Positions 34,825-42,981 of a stretch of DNA of 64,000 nt are shown piece by piece. Source of the stretch: an uncultured Eubacteriales bacterium (GTDB lineage: Bacteria > Bacillota > Clostridia > Lachnospirales > Lachnospiraceae). The DNA lies in contig URMF01000003.1 of the NCBI GenBank assembly GCA_900548855.1, forward strand, positions 1-64,000. The letters are read 5' to 3'. The notes under the pieces are model-generated. The model had not been told where the DNA came from and made no database searches. It saw nothing but the letters and a program-made list of their open reading frames with translations. Position numbers and translations under genes: made by a program. Within the stretch, counting starts at the first letter, position 1; every line of letters starts with the position of its first letter.

Positions 34825-36153
34825 CTAAACTGATTTTAACTGATATTCCTGAATCTGTCCCTCCAGATTCTCTACCATCGCCAGCAATTGTTCACTTACT
34901 GCAGCACTTTCCTCTGAAGATGCTGCATTATTGGAAACCACACTGTCAATGTTTTCAATACCGTTCAAAATAACCTTTATGTTTCCTTCTTCTTTTGAAC
35001 ATGCCTTGGAAATATCCCCTACAAGTCGGGTTGTCTCCGCGGTGGAATTTACAATTTTCTTTAAAATACCGGCTGTTTCATCTGCCAGTGCTCCTCCGGC
35101 ATTCACTGCCTGAATTGTTTTATTAATCAATTCATTTGTTGTGTCCACCGCATCACCGCATTCCTCTGCCAGCTTACCAATCTCATCAGCAACAACTGCA
35201 AAGCCTTTTCCCTGTTCACCTGCCCGCGCCGCCTCAATGGATGCATTGAGCGATAACAGCTTTGTCTGTTCGGATATGGAATTGATAACCTGTATGATGT
35301 TAGAAATATCATCAGCCTGTTTTTTGATAATTTCCATGGCATCTAACAGATGAATCATCTGGTTATTGCCTTCCTCTACAACTGTCATGGACTCATTTGC
35401 CAGTACCGCCACCTTCTCTGCCTTTCCCGCATTCTCAATAACATCATCTGTCAACTGATTAATATGGTTAAACAAATCCTGGATTTCATTACTCTGTGCA
35501 GAAGCACCTTCTGCTAAGGAGGATGCCGTTTCCGCCATATTTTTTGCTCCCGTGCGGATGACATTCATGGACTCCAAAACCCCACCCAGCAATGAATTCA
35601 TTGCATCAATTATGTTCTCAATAGATTCCTTAATTGGAAGAAAATCACCCACATAATCGATATCCACCGACATCGCCATATTTTTATCTGACATCTGCGT
35701 TAATATCTCTGAAATATTGGTAATATACTTTTTTAACTCAATAATGGTCGCCGTCGTATTCTCTACAATCGTACCAAACTCATCTCTTTCCGTATAAGAA
35801 ATCACCGTATCCAGATTTCCCTGTGATAAATCCTGAATAGAGGTACTGATATCGTCCAGCGGAATCTTAATCTTTTTAATCACAGCCATTGCCATTTTAT
35901 TGAGAATTATGTCCACTATAACAATAATAACAATAGCAAATACGCCAAAGGCAAGCCCTGCAACCGGAATCCATCCCTTTGAATTGTCTCCTACTTCTCT
36001 ATATACATTCCGAAGCATAAAAGACATCCCGATAATGATGGTAGAACATAAAACCATTAACACTCCCATAATAACACCAATGGTAACAAACCGCTTATGC
36101 AGGAACCATTCCAATGAACTTTTCTTTTCAACCACAGACTTCTGTAAATCCAT
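34825..36153 (-). CDS. Methyl-accepting chemotaxis protein
   Basis: From the ATG at 36153 (after AGGAGGAG) this has 442 residues. Two hydrophobic helices (ITMGVLMVLCSTIIIGM region and AGLAFGVFAIVIIVIVDII) enclose only about 25 residues outside, so there is almost no ligand domain. A HAMP domain follows (IPLDDISTSIQDLSQGNLDT), then a signalling coiled coil whose hairpin tip reads INSISEQTKLLSLNASIEAA followed by RAGEQGKGFAVVADEIGKLAEE. It likely senses something in the membrane or the cytoplasm, or works with a partner. Flagellar genes are not in the window. Confidence 0.94.
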   Translation of the reverse strand: MDLQKSVVEKKSSLEWFLHKRFVTIGVIMGVLMVLCSTIIIGMSFMLRNVYREVGDNSKGWIPVAGLAFGVFAIVIIVIVDIILNKMAMAVIKKIKIPLDDISTSIQDLSQGNLDTVISYTERDEFGTIVENTTATIIELKKYITNISEILTQMSDKNMAMSVDIDYVGDFLPIKESIENIIDAMNSLLGGVLESMNVIRTGAKNMAETASSLAEGASAQSNEIQDLFNHINQLTDDVIENAGKAEKVAVLANESMTVVEEGNNQMIHLLDAMEIIKKQADDISNIIQVINSISEQTKLLSLNASIEAARAGEQGKGFAVVADEIGKLAEECGDAVDTTNELINKTIQAVNAGGALADETAGILKKIVNSTAETTRLVGDISKACSKEEGNIKVILNGIENIDSVVSNNAASSEESAAVSEQLLAMVENLEGQIQEYQLKSV

Positions 36154-36241
36154 AATTCTCCTCCTAATAAAATAAACACCGTGATGCACAAATTAATATT
36201 TTCTTCTAAATATTATATTATGATATTGTTCCTATTACAAG

Positions 36242-36271
36242 AAAAACCGCCATCCTGCGACAACGGTTTTA
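36242..36271 (-). terminator. Terminator of ileS
   Basis: AAAACCG and CGGTTTT pair over a 15-base loop, followed by T on the minus strand, about 50 bases after the ileS stop. Confidence 0.6.
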
Positions 36272-36319
36272 TCCTACTTTATTTAAATTACTATTTATAA
36301 GCCGTAAATTGTGCTTTCC

Positions 36320-39300
36320 TTAAAAATTTTTCGTCACACCAAGGTCAACCTTTTCCCCGTTGATGTTCCAGCTCTTTGTATAACCGGATACTTCACCATA
36401 CTCTATTCCGGTGGCAAGCACATCTGCAAAGATTACCTCTTCGTTACGTTTCATAATAGCAGCAACCTTGTCGTTGCCTGCAACAGAAATCGTAATCTTA
36501 TCCATTACCTCAAATCCTGCTTCCTTACGCATGGTCTGTACCTTGGAAATAATCTCACGGACAAAGCCCTCCTCAAGAAGCTCCTCCGTTAAGTTGGTAT
36601 CCAATACAACCGTAACCACCGCATCTGCCTGAGTTTCAAAGCCTTCCGTCTGTGCAATATCAATCAGCAAATCTTCCTCCGCCAGAGATACTTCAACACC
36701 ATTGGCATCAAACCTCAACGCTCCCTCTACCTTTAAGGTGTTCATGGCTTCATTACCGTCAACATTTGACAAATATTCACGGATTACATTTAACTGCTTG
36801 CCATACTTCGGTCCAACGGTCTTTAACTGTGGCTTAAAGCTGTAGGAACTGAATTCGGATACATCATCCTTGAATTCCACGGTCTTCACATTTAACTCAT
36901 CTTCAATGATTTCCTTGTAGAAATCAGAAAGCTCTTTGTCGGCCTTCACATACATGCTGCCAATTGGCTGTCTGTTTTTAATATTAGCACTATTTCTTGC
37001 AGCACGTCCTAAGACAACAATTTTGAGAACCTCGTCCATGTCTGCTTCAAGCTCCTTGTCAACCATCCTCTCGTCAACCTCCGGGAAGTCACAAAGATGA
37101 ATACTCTTTGGAGCCGCCTTATCTACACTCCTGACAAGGTTCTGGTAAATATCCTCTGTCATAAACGGAATCATCGGAGCTGCCACTTTACAGATGGTAA
37201 CCAATGCCGTATAAAGTGTCATGTACGCATTAATCTTATCCTGCTCTATTCCCTTTGCCCAGAAACGCTCACGGGAACGTCTTACATACCAGTTACTCAT
37301 GTCATCCACGAACTCACTCATAGCTCTTGCAGCCTCTGGAATTCTGTAATTACCTAAATTGTCATCCACTGCCCTGACAACTGTATTCAGCTTAGAAAGC
37401 AGCCATTTATCCATAACAGGCAGCTTATCATATTCTAAGCTGTACTTGGTCGGGTCAAAATTATCAATATTCGCATAAAGCACATAGAATGCATAGGTAT
37501 TCCACAATGTACCCATGAATTTCCGCTGTCCTTCCACTACAGCATCCTCATGGAAACGGTTCGGCAGCCATGGAGCAGAATTGGTATAGAAATACCAACG
37601 GATGGCATCTGCACCGTACTGGTTAAGTGCCTCCATCGGGTCTACCGCATTTCCCTTTGACTTACTCATCTTCTGTCCGTCCTTATCCTGAACATGACCA
37701 AGAACAATAACATTCTTATATGGCGCCTCGTTAAAAATCAGGGTTGAAATTGCCATCAGGGAATAGAACCATCCTCTTGTCTGGTCTACCGCCTCGGAAA
37801 TGAAGTCAGCAGGGAAATTCTCCTTGAAGATATCTTCATTTTCAAATGGATAATGCCACTGTGCAAACGGCATAGCACCGGAATCAAACCAGCAGTCAAT
37901 CACCTCTGGTACGCGGTGCATTTCTTTGCCACAATCCGGACATTTAATCGTCACTGCATCAATGTATGGACGGTGTAATTCAATATTCTCCGGACAGTTA
38001 TCACTCATTTCCTTTAGCTCTGCAATGGAACCAATGGCATGACGCTTGCCACACTCACATTCCCAAATGTTAAGCGGCGTGCCCCAGTAACGGTTACGGG
38101 AAATACCCCAGTCCTGAACATTCTTTAACCAATCACCAAACCGTCCCTTACCGATGGATTCCGGAATCCAGTTGACAGTATCATTGTTTCGGATTAAATC
38201 CTCCCGGACAGCAGTCATTTTAATAAACCAGGTATCTCTTGCATAGTAGATAAGCGGTGTATCGCATCTCCAGCAGAATGGATAATCATGCTCAAACTTT
38301 GGAGCATCAAATAACAAACCCCTGCTGTCCAAATCCATCAATACCTTCGGGTCAGCGTCCTTTACAAATAAACCGGCAAACGGAGTCTCCTCTGTTAAGT
38401 TACCCTTGCCGTCTACAAATTGGACAAACGGAAGGTCATATTTTCTTCCTACCTGGGCATCATCCTCACCAAATGCAGGTGCGATATGAACGATACCGGT
38501 ACCATCTGTCATGGTTACATAGGAATCGCAGGTAATATAATGTCCCTTCTTTTTCTGCTTGTCAGCCACCTCTGCCGCACATGTATATAACGGCTCGTAT
38601 TCCTTATGCTCCAAATCTGTACCAACATAAGTCTCCAATACTTCATAAGCGGCAGTTCCTTCCTCTGCATTTGCCAGCTTGCCAAGCACATTGTCAAGCA
38701 GCGCTTCTGCCATATAATAGGTATAACCGTCTGCTGCCTTTACCTTACAGTAGGTCTCATCCGGATTCACACAGAGAGCCACATTAGACGGCAGTGTCCA
38801 AGGTGTGGTTGTCCATGCAAGGAAATAGGCATCTTCCCCGATAACCTTAAAACGTACCACTGCGGAACGCTCTTTCACTAACTTGTATCCCTGTGCCACC
38901 TCATGACTTGATAATGGCGTTCCACACCGCGGACAGTAAGGTACAATCTTAAAGCCCTTATATAATAAATCCCTGTCCCAAATCTTTTTTAATGCCCACC
39001 ATTCTGATTCAATAAAATCATTGTGGTAGGTTACATATGGATTATCCATATCTGCCCAGAATCCAACCTTACCAGAGAATTCCTCCCACATTCCTTTATA
39101 TTTCCAGACAGATTCCTTACATTTTGTGATAAATGGGTCAAGACCATATTCCTCAATCTGTTCCTTGCCATCGATACCCAATAATTTCTCTACCTCTAAC
39201 TCTACCGGAAGTCCATGGGTATCCCAGCCTGCCTTACGGATAATCTTGTGCCCCTTCATGGTCTGGTATCTTGGAATCATGTCCTTGATAACACGGGTTA

Positions 39301-39478
39301 ACACATGTCCGATATGCGGCTTGCCATTTGCAGTTGGAGGGCCGTCATAGAAGGTGTATACTGGCTTGCCCTCCTTCTCTTCAATAGACTGCTCAAAAAT
39401 TTTGTTCTCTTTCCAAAAATCCAGCGTCTTTTGTTCCCGCTCTACAAAATTCAAGTTTGTTGATACTTTTTCGTACAT
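36320..39478 (-). CDS. ileS: Isoleucyl-tRNA synthetase
   Basis: At 1052 residues this is a complete class I synthetase. The HIGH motif is in PPTANGKPHIGHVLTR and the KMSKS loop in DGQKMSKSKGNAVDP; the editing domain (LAWTTTPWTLPSNVALCVNP) and the anticodon-binding domain (YVRRSRERFW) are also seen. The length and the C-terminal DUF5915-like tail match the eukaryote-like long form that is common in Clostridia and tends to resist mupirocin. It follows a lipoprotein gene by 29 bases, so expression probably depends on the isoleucine T-box at 40.1-40.5 kb. AAGGAG precedes the ATG. Confidence 0.97.
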   Translation of the reverse strand: MYEKVSTNLNFVEREQKTLDFWKENKIFEQSIEEKEGKPVYTFYDGPPTANGKPHIGHVLTRVIKDMIPRYQTMKGHKIIRKAGWDTHGLPVELEVEKLLGIDGKEQIEEYGLDPFITKCKESVWKYKGMWEEFSGKVGFWADMDNPYVTYHNDFIESEWWALKKIWDRDLLYKGFKIVPYCPRCGTPLSSHEVAQGYKLVKERSAVVRFKVIGEDAYFLAWTTTPWTLPSNVALCVNPDETYCKVKAADGYTYYMAEALLDNVLGKLANAEEGTAAYEVLETYVGTDLEHKEYEPLYTCAAEVADKQKKKGHYITCDSYVTMTDGTGIVHIAPAFGEDDAQVGRKYDLPFVQFVDGKGNLTEETPFAGLFVKDADPKVLMDLDSRGLLFDAPKFEHDYPFCWRCDTPLIYYARDTWFIKMTAVREDLIRNNDTVNWIPESIGKGRFGDWLKNVQDWGISRNRYWGTPLNIWECECGKRHAIGSIAELKEMSDNCPENIELHRPYIDAVTIKCPDCGKEMHRVPEVIDCWFDSGAMPFAQWHYPFENEDIFKENFPADFISEAVDQTRGWFYSLMAISTLIFNEAPYKNVIVLGHVQDKDGQKMSKSKGNAVDPMEALNQYGADAIRWYFYTNSAPWLPNRFHEDAVVEGQRKFMGTLWNTYAFYVLYANIDNFDPTKYSLEYDKLPVMDKWLLSKLNTVVRAVDDNLGNYRIPEAARAMSEFVDDMSNWYVRRSRERFWAKGIEQDKINAYMTLYTALVTICKVAAPMIPFMTEDIYQNLVRSVDKAAPKSIHLCDFPEVDERMVDKELEADMDEVLKIVVLGRAARNSANIKNRQPIGSMYVKADKELSDFYKEIIEDELNVKTVEFKDDVSEFSSYSFKPQLKTVGPKYGKQLNVIREYLSNVDGNEAMNTLKVEGALRFDANGVEVSLAEEDLLIDIAQTEGFETQADAVVTVVLDTNLTEELLEEGFVREIISKVQTMRKEAGFEVMDKITISVAGNDKVAAIMKRNEEVIFADVLATGIEYGEVSGYTKSWNINGEKVDLGVTKNF

Positions 39479-39507
39479 CTTAATCTCCTTCCATTTATAC
39501 TACTTTG

Positions 39508-40065
39508 TCAATCCTCTAAATAATTCTTTTCCTTAAACACCTCTGCTGTTTCCCCGTTATATAATCCTTCATATATGGCACTGCCATCTACGGCAACAAA
39601 TAAATCCGCAAGTCTCGATGAATGATCCTCCACCAGCCAGCTCCAGACAAACATATGATACTCTGTTCCGTCAACCATAAAAGTATCCACATATCCAAAA
39701 GAATATGTATTACCGGTTTCCTCATCTTTTTCACCCAATGTTTGAAATAAAAGCTTCTCTGCCTCTTCCGAAGTCATACCCTCGCTGCCTGTTTCCTGTG
39801 TTCCAGCATCCGTTCCTTCTGTCGCACCTGCATTCTCCCCATTATCTGTTTCCTGGGTATCAGAATGTTCTTCCGTTGTCACCGTCTCCGTTGTTGTCAT
39901 CTGCGTAGTTTCCTCCTCAGTTGACAATTCTTCTGTTGCTGTTTCAATTGTTGATATTTCCGTCGTCATCATTTCCCGGGTATCTGAACCCTCTTCTTTG
40001 CCGCAAGCTGATATTCCCAATATCAATATTCCTGTAAAAAGCAAATATAAACTCCTCTTTTTCAT
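39508..40065 (-). CDS. Lipoprotein with Thr/Glu-rich linker, first gene of the T-box operon
   Basis: This 185-residue protein has a lipoprotein signal (KRSLYLLFTGILILGISACG, lipid-bearing Cys at about 21), a low-complexity Thr/Glu/Ser linker (about residues 25-95) and a small C-terminal domain of 85 residues (SYSFGYVDTFMVDGTEYHMF region through AIYEGLYNGETAEVFKE). The domain resembles a mini PepSY-like or sporulation-associated fold but I cannot assign it. It begins 40 bases after the T-box terminator and is followed by ileS after 29 bases, so it must be read through in the same transcript. Confidence 0.8.
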   Translation of the reverse strand: MKKRSLYLLFTGILILGISACGKEEGSDTREMMTTEISTIETATEELSTEEETTQMTTTETVTTEEHSDTQETDNGENAGATEGTDAGTQETGSEGMTSEEAEKLLFQTLGEKDEETGNTYSFGYVDTFMVDGTEYHMFVWSWLVEDHSSRLADLFVAVDGSAIYEGLYNGETAEVFKEKNYLED

Positions 40066-40104
40066 AACTTCTGCTCCTTTTCCATTAAATTAAAATTCAT
40101 ATAA

Positions 40105-40502
40105 AAAGCCCTTCCCATCCTGTATCAGGACGAAAAGGGCATCATTCGCTATACCACCTAATACGCTGTACTCTGCCAAAATGCATATCCCTTACAAATA
40201 TCAAAGCTGAATATCTTGCATTTGTGTTTATGCTTTTCTTTGCTTGCATACATGGTTTCTGTAACGGGAAACAACCGTTGGAGTCTAATTGGAATTTAGA
40301 TATCCTGCCATAAAACCTCTGTCTTATAACAATACCCAAAACCGTTCAATCCAAAACTCCGGAGTGATATTCCCAGATTTACTACTCCTGTCTGCCTTCC
40401 ACCAACACAGACTCGCTGTTTTTGGAAATAACCGCATTTATTGGTTCATGCTATTCCAAAACTGTTTCATAAAAATGGTACTGTCTCCTTCATCGTCTTT
40501 TC
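40105..40502 (-). promoter_or_regulatory. T-box leader, isoleucine-specific
   Basis: Read on the minus strand: the Stem I start GAAGGAGACAGTACC; apical motifs AGCGAGTCTGTG and GGTGGAAGGC; the specifier loop GGGAATATCACTCC, with ATC (Ile) at 40366-40368; then the T-box AGGTGGTATAGCGAA (40146-40160), whose TGGT would pair with the ACCA end of a tRNA with discriminator A, as in tRNA-Ile. A rho-independent terminator follows (GCCCTT..AAGGGC then TTTTT, 40105-40140). Uncharged tRNA-Ile should favour the antiterminator and read-through into the lipoprotein gene and ileS. Confidence 0.92.
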
Positions 40503-40514
40503 ATAACTATGTTT

Positions 40515-40543
40515 TTTATAGCATTTCTTGTGTTCTTTGTCAA
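40515..40543 (-). promoter_or_regulatory. Sigma-A promoter of the T-box operon
   Basis: On the minus strand TTGACA (40538-40543), exactly 17 bp, TATAAA (40515-40520), placing the transcript start just before the T-box Stem I. Confidence 0.85.
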
Positions 40544-40554
40544 TAGGTTCCCCT

Positions 40555-40827
40555 CTATTTGCTCTTTTCTGAAATCTTCTTAAACTGGTCTGTTACATAA
40601 CCATAATTTTCAGGTTTATGGGGAAGTGTACACTTTGTACAATCTTTTATACCATTTTCCAAAAACACCGGGTTTCCTCCACATTTATCCCCCAGTACAT
40701 ACAACGGACAGTAGCAGAACAAACAGTTAAACTGTTCTTCATCTATCCCTTCATGACAGGGAAAATATTCACATTCCCTATTTTGAAAAAAAGAATAATG
40801 CTTTCCCTTCCAGTGTGGCTCCTGCAT
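40555..40827 (-). CDS. Cysteine-rich small domain protein
   Basis: The ATG at 40827 with GGAG 8 bases upstream gives 90 residues. It matches the cysteine-rich small domain family (PF04071): SFFQNRECEYFPCHEG, then FNCLFCYCPLYVLGDKCGGN and KDCTKCTLPHKPENYGYV. The conserved Cys and His probably bind zinc or an iron-sulfur cluster. Family members are often found near cobalamin genes in other genomes, but no such genes are here. It is transcribed away from the T-box promoter on the same strand. Confidence 0.9.
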   Translation of the reverse strand: MQEPHWKGKHYSFFQNRECEYFPCHEGIDEEQFNCLFCYCPLYVLGDKCGGNPVFLENGIKDCTKCTLPHKPENYGYVTDQFKKISEKSK

Positions 40828-41007
40828 TCGTTTCACTCCTTTTTACCATATGGTTCAAGCTCGCTTTCTATATCCACTCACTCTTATAATAACATATTAT
40901 ATTTAAAAATGGCTCTTTATATTTTACCAATCCTGTATTCTCAAATTTGAGGTTGAAAACCCATTCATTTTCTTATAATATACTTATAAAAAAAGGAGTG
41001 TTTACAA

Positions 41008-41412
41008 ATGAAGAAATTTTTAGAAGAATTTAAGGCTTTTGCTCTAAAAGGCAATGTTATGGATATGGCGGTTGGTGTGATTATCGGCGGCGCTTTCTCC
41101 GGTATTGTCACCTCATTGACTGATAATTTTATCAATCCGCTTCTTGTATTTCTCACTGGCGGAACCGGATATCATCTTTACAGCTGGGCACAAATCTCTG
41201 CCTATGGTTCTGCATTTTTATCCTCAGTGGTAAACTTCATTATTATGGCTTTCATCCTGTTCTGCTTAATGAAAACCATTAACAAAGCTTTGTCTCTCGG
41301 CAAGAAACCGGCAGAGGAAGCACCTTCCACCAAAATCTGTCCATTCTGCAAGAGTGAGATTCCTATTGATGCCACAAAATGTGCACACTGCACCTCTGAG
41401 CAGCCGGAATAG
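41008..41412 (+). CDS. mscL: Large-conductance mechanosensitive channel with a C-terminal zinc ribbon
   Basis: A 134-residue MscL. The N-terminal helix and TM1 carry EFKAFALKGNVMDMAVGVII and GGAFSGIVTSLTDNFINPLL; TM2 is FLSSVVNFIIMAFILFCLMK. The channel opens under osmotic down-shock to release solutes. After the usual helix the C-terminus adds CPFCKSEIPIDATKCAHC, a double-CxxC zinc ribbon not found in the classical enterobacterial protein but seen in Firmicutes relatives. AAAGGAG precedes the ATG. Confidence 0.95.
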   Translation: MKKFLEEFKAFALKGNVMDMAVGVIIGGAFSGIVTSLTDNFINPLLVFLTGGTGYHLYSWAQISAYGSAFLSSVVNFIIMAFILFCLMKTINKALSLGKKPAEEAPSTKICPFCKSEIPIDATKCAHCTSEQPE

Positions 41413-41426
41413 ATTCTTTTAAACGC

Positions 41427-41455
41427 TTCACAGGTGCTATAAAAGTGCCTGTGAA
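41427..41455. terminator. Hairpin between mscL and the convergent ABC cluster
   Basis: TTCACAGG and CCTGTGAA form an 8-bp stem between the two convergent stop codons, with TTTTAAA on the left. Confidence 0.6.
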
Positions 41456-41456
41456 C

Positions 41457-42104
41457 TCAATCCCATTTTCTTACAAATAAATGATTCGCAAAAATTCCTA
41501 CCATCAGCATTATTCCAATTATTATGCATATGGGTATCATTTCAAAAAGCAGTGCCAGACCTGTATGAATTTCATCGGAAAAATAAGTTATGTTCCCCAC
41601 TGCCCCGGTGCCCTCCATAAACACCAGCACAGAATATAATAATACTATTGTTACACTCGGTACGATACTGCGAAAAATATATGTAACCGCATAGACAGCT
41701 GCCACATATAACAGATTAACACCACAAAGCTTCACATAAAGCCACCGGAATTCGGGAAATAAATATCCAGATATGGCAAATAGTGGCAGCATATACAAAT
41801 CATACAAAATATATGGCAATGCTAGCTCCGGCAGCTTGCACCTCCCCTTTACATACAAAATTTCACACCCCGGCTGCTCTACAAAATGATACAGTACAAA
41901 TAAAACATACCACACAGAAAACATGGGGCAGATATACTGGCTGTTTTCTAAAATACTGCTGTACAGCATATCCATATCCTTAAAAAGGGTGTATACCCCA
42001 TAGCTTACACAAGGCAGCATGATATACAGGATTACCGTCGGAACCCATACCAGACAACCGATTCCCTTCAATTGATAATAGCTTTTCATGATTAATCTTT
42101 TCAT
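41457..42104 (-). CDS. Six-helix membrane protein, probably ABC-2-type permease partner
   Basis: At 215 residues it shows about six hydrophobic segments (for example IGCLVWVPTVILYIMLPCVSYG and IPICIIIGIMLMVGIFANHLF). It is 35 bases downstream of an ATPase gene and last in a four-gene minus-strand operon. No family motif is recognised, but size, topology and position are those of a short ABC-2-type membrane subunit. Confidence 0.65.
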   Translation of the reverse strand: MKRLIMKSYYQLKGIGCLVWVPTVILYIMLPCVSYGVYTLFKDMDMLYSSILENSQYICPMFSVWYVLFVLYHFVEQPGCEILYVKGRCKLPELALPYILYDLYMLPLFAISGYLFPEFRWLYVKLCGVNLLYVAAVYAVTYIFRSIVPSVTIVLLYSVLVFMEGTGAVGNITYFSDEIHTGLALLFEMIPICIIIGIMLMVGIFANHLFVRKWD

Positions 42105-42138
42105 ATATCCACCATTTTTTACTGTTTTTCCAAATACA

Positions 42139-42981
42139 TTACTTTACTATATTCTTTAGCCGGCAAAGGTAACCATCCTCTATCGTTGGTTTCACTGCTC
42201 TGTTTATATCTATATTCCTCCCCGTAATAACCCTTAATATCTCTCTGCCATCCTGTTCCTTTTCCTTCTCTATATAATCTCCATTCAACAACTCTTCTCT
42301 CGGAAGCTCATAGACCAGACCCTCAGCGCACCGGATAACCTCCTCCTGTGTCCCTTGCATGGAAAATGTTCCATCCTTCATTATAAGAATACGGCTGCAC
42401 ACCGCCTCCACATCTTCAACAATATGGGTTGACATGATTACCGTTGTTCCCTTTCCCATCTGCCGCACTATATTTTTAAAACGCATGCGTTCCTCCGGGT
42501 CAAGCCCTGTTGTAGGCTCATCAAATATAACAAGCTCAGGCATGCCAAGCACTGCCTGGGCAATCCCTAATCTCCTTACCATTCCACCAGAAAGCTTACG
42601 TCCCTTCATTTTTCTCTGCTCCGTTAAATGTACCATTTCCAATGCCTCATCGATGAAGGCATCTGTTTTTGTTTTGTCCAGTTTCTTTAAATTGGAAAAA
42701 TACCGGAGGTACTCCTCCACCGTAAGTCCCGGGAACACGCCGCTTTTCTGTGGGAGATAACCAATATTTACCTGCCTTTGGATATCCGTTATTTTCCTTC
42801 CGTCCAGCCGGATTTCGCCCTTCTCAAACGGATACAATCCAAGCACACAGCGCAGAAGAGTTGTCTTTCCTGCACCGTTCGGCCCCAGCAGACCATAAAT
42901 CCCGGTATCAAGACTGCAGGAAATATTATGCAGCACCTTCTTTTTCCCAAAGCTTTTAGAAAGCTCTTTAATTTCCAGCAT
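42139..42981 (-). CDS. ABC transporter ATPase of the second secreted-protein cluster
   Basis: A 280-residue ATPase: Walker A GPNGAGKT in GLLGPNGAGKTTLLRCVLGL, signature LSGGMVRRLGIAQAV, Walker B LVIFDEPTTGLDPEE and switch His in MSTHIVEDVEAV. It belongs to the ABC-2/drug-export branch (CcmA-like), with a C-terminal extension of about 70 residues. Its start overlaps the end of the large membrane gene by 14 bp (ATG within GGGAGG-containing codons), so the two are made together. Confidence 0.94.
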   Translation of the reverse strand: MLEIKELSKSFGKKKVLHNISCSLDTGIYGLLGPNGAGKTTLLRCVLGLYPFEKGEIRLDGRKITDIQRQVNIGYLPQKSGVFPGLTVEEYLRYFSNLKKLDKTKTDAFIDEALEMVHLTEQRKMKGRKLSGGMVRRLGIAQAVLGMPELVIFDEPTTGLDPEERMRFKNIVRQMGKGTTVIMSTHIVEDVEAVCSRILIMKDGTFSMQGTQEEVIRCAEGLVYELPREELLNGDYIEKEKEQDGREILRVITGRNIDINRAVKPTIEDGYLCRLKNIVK

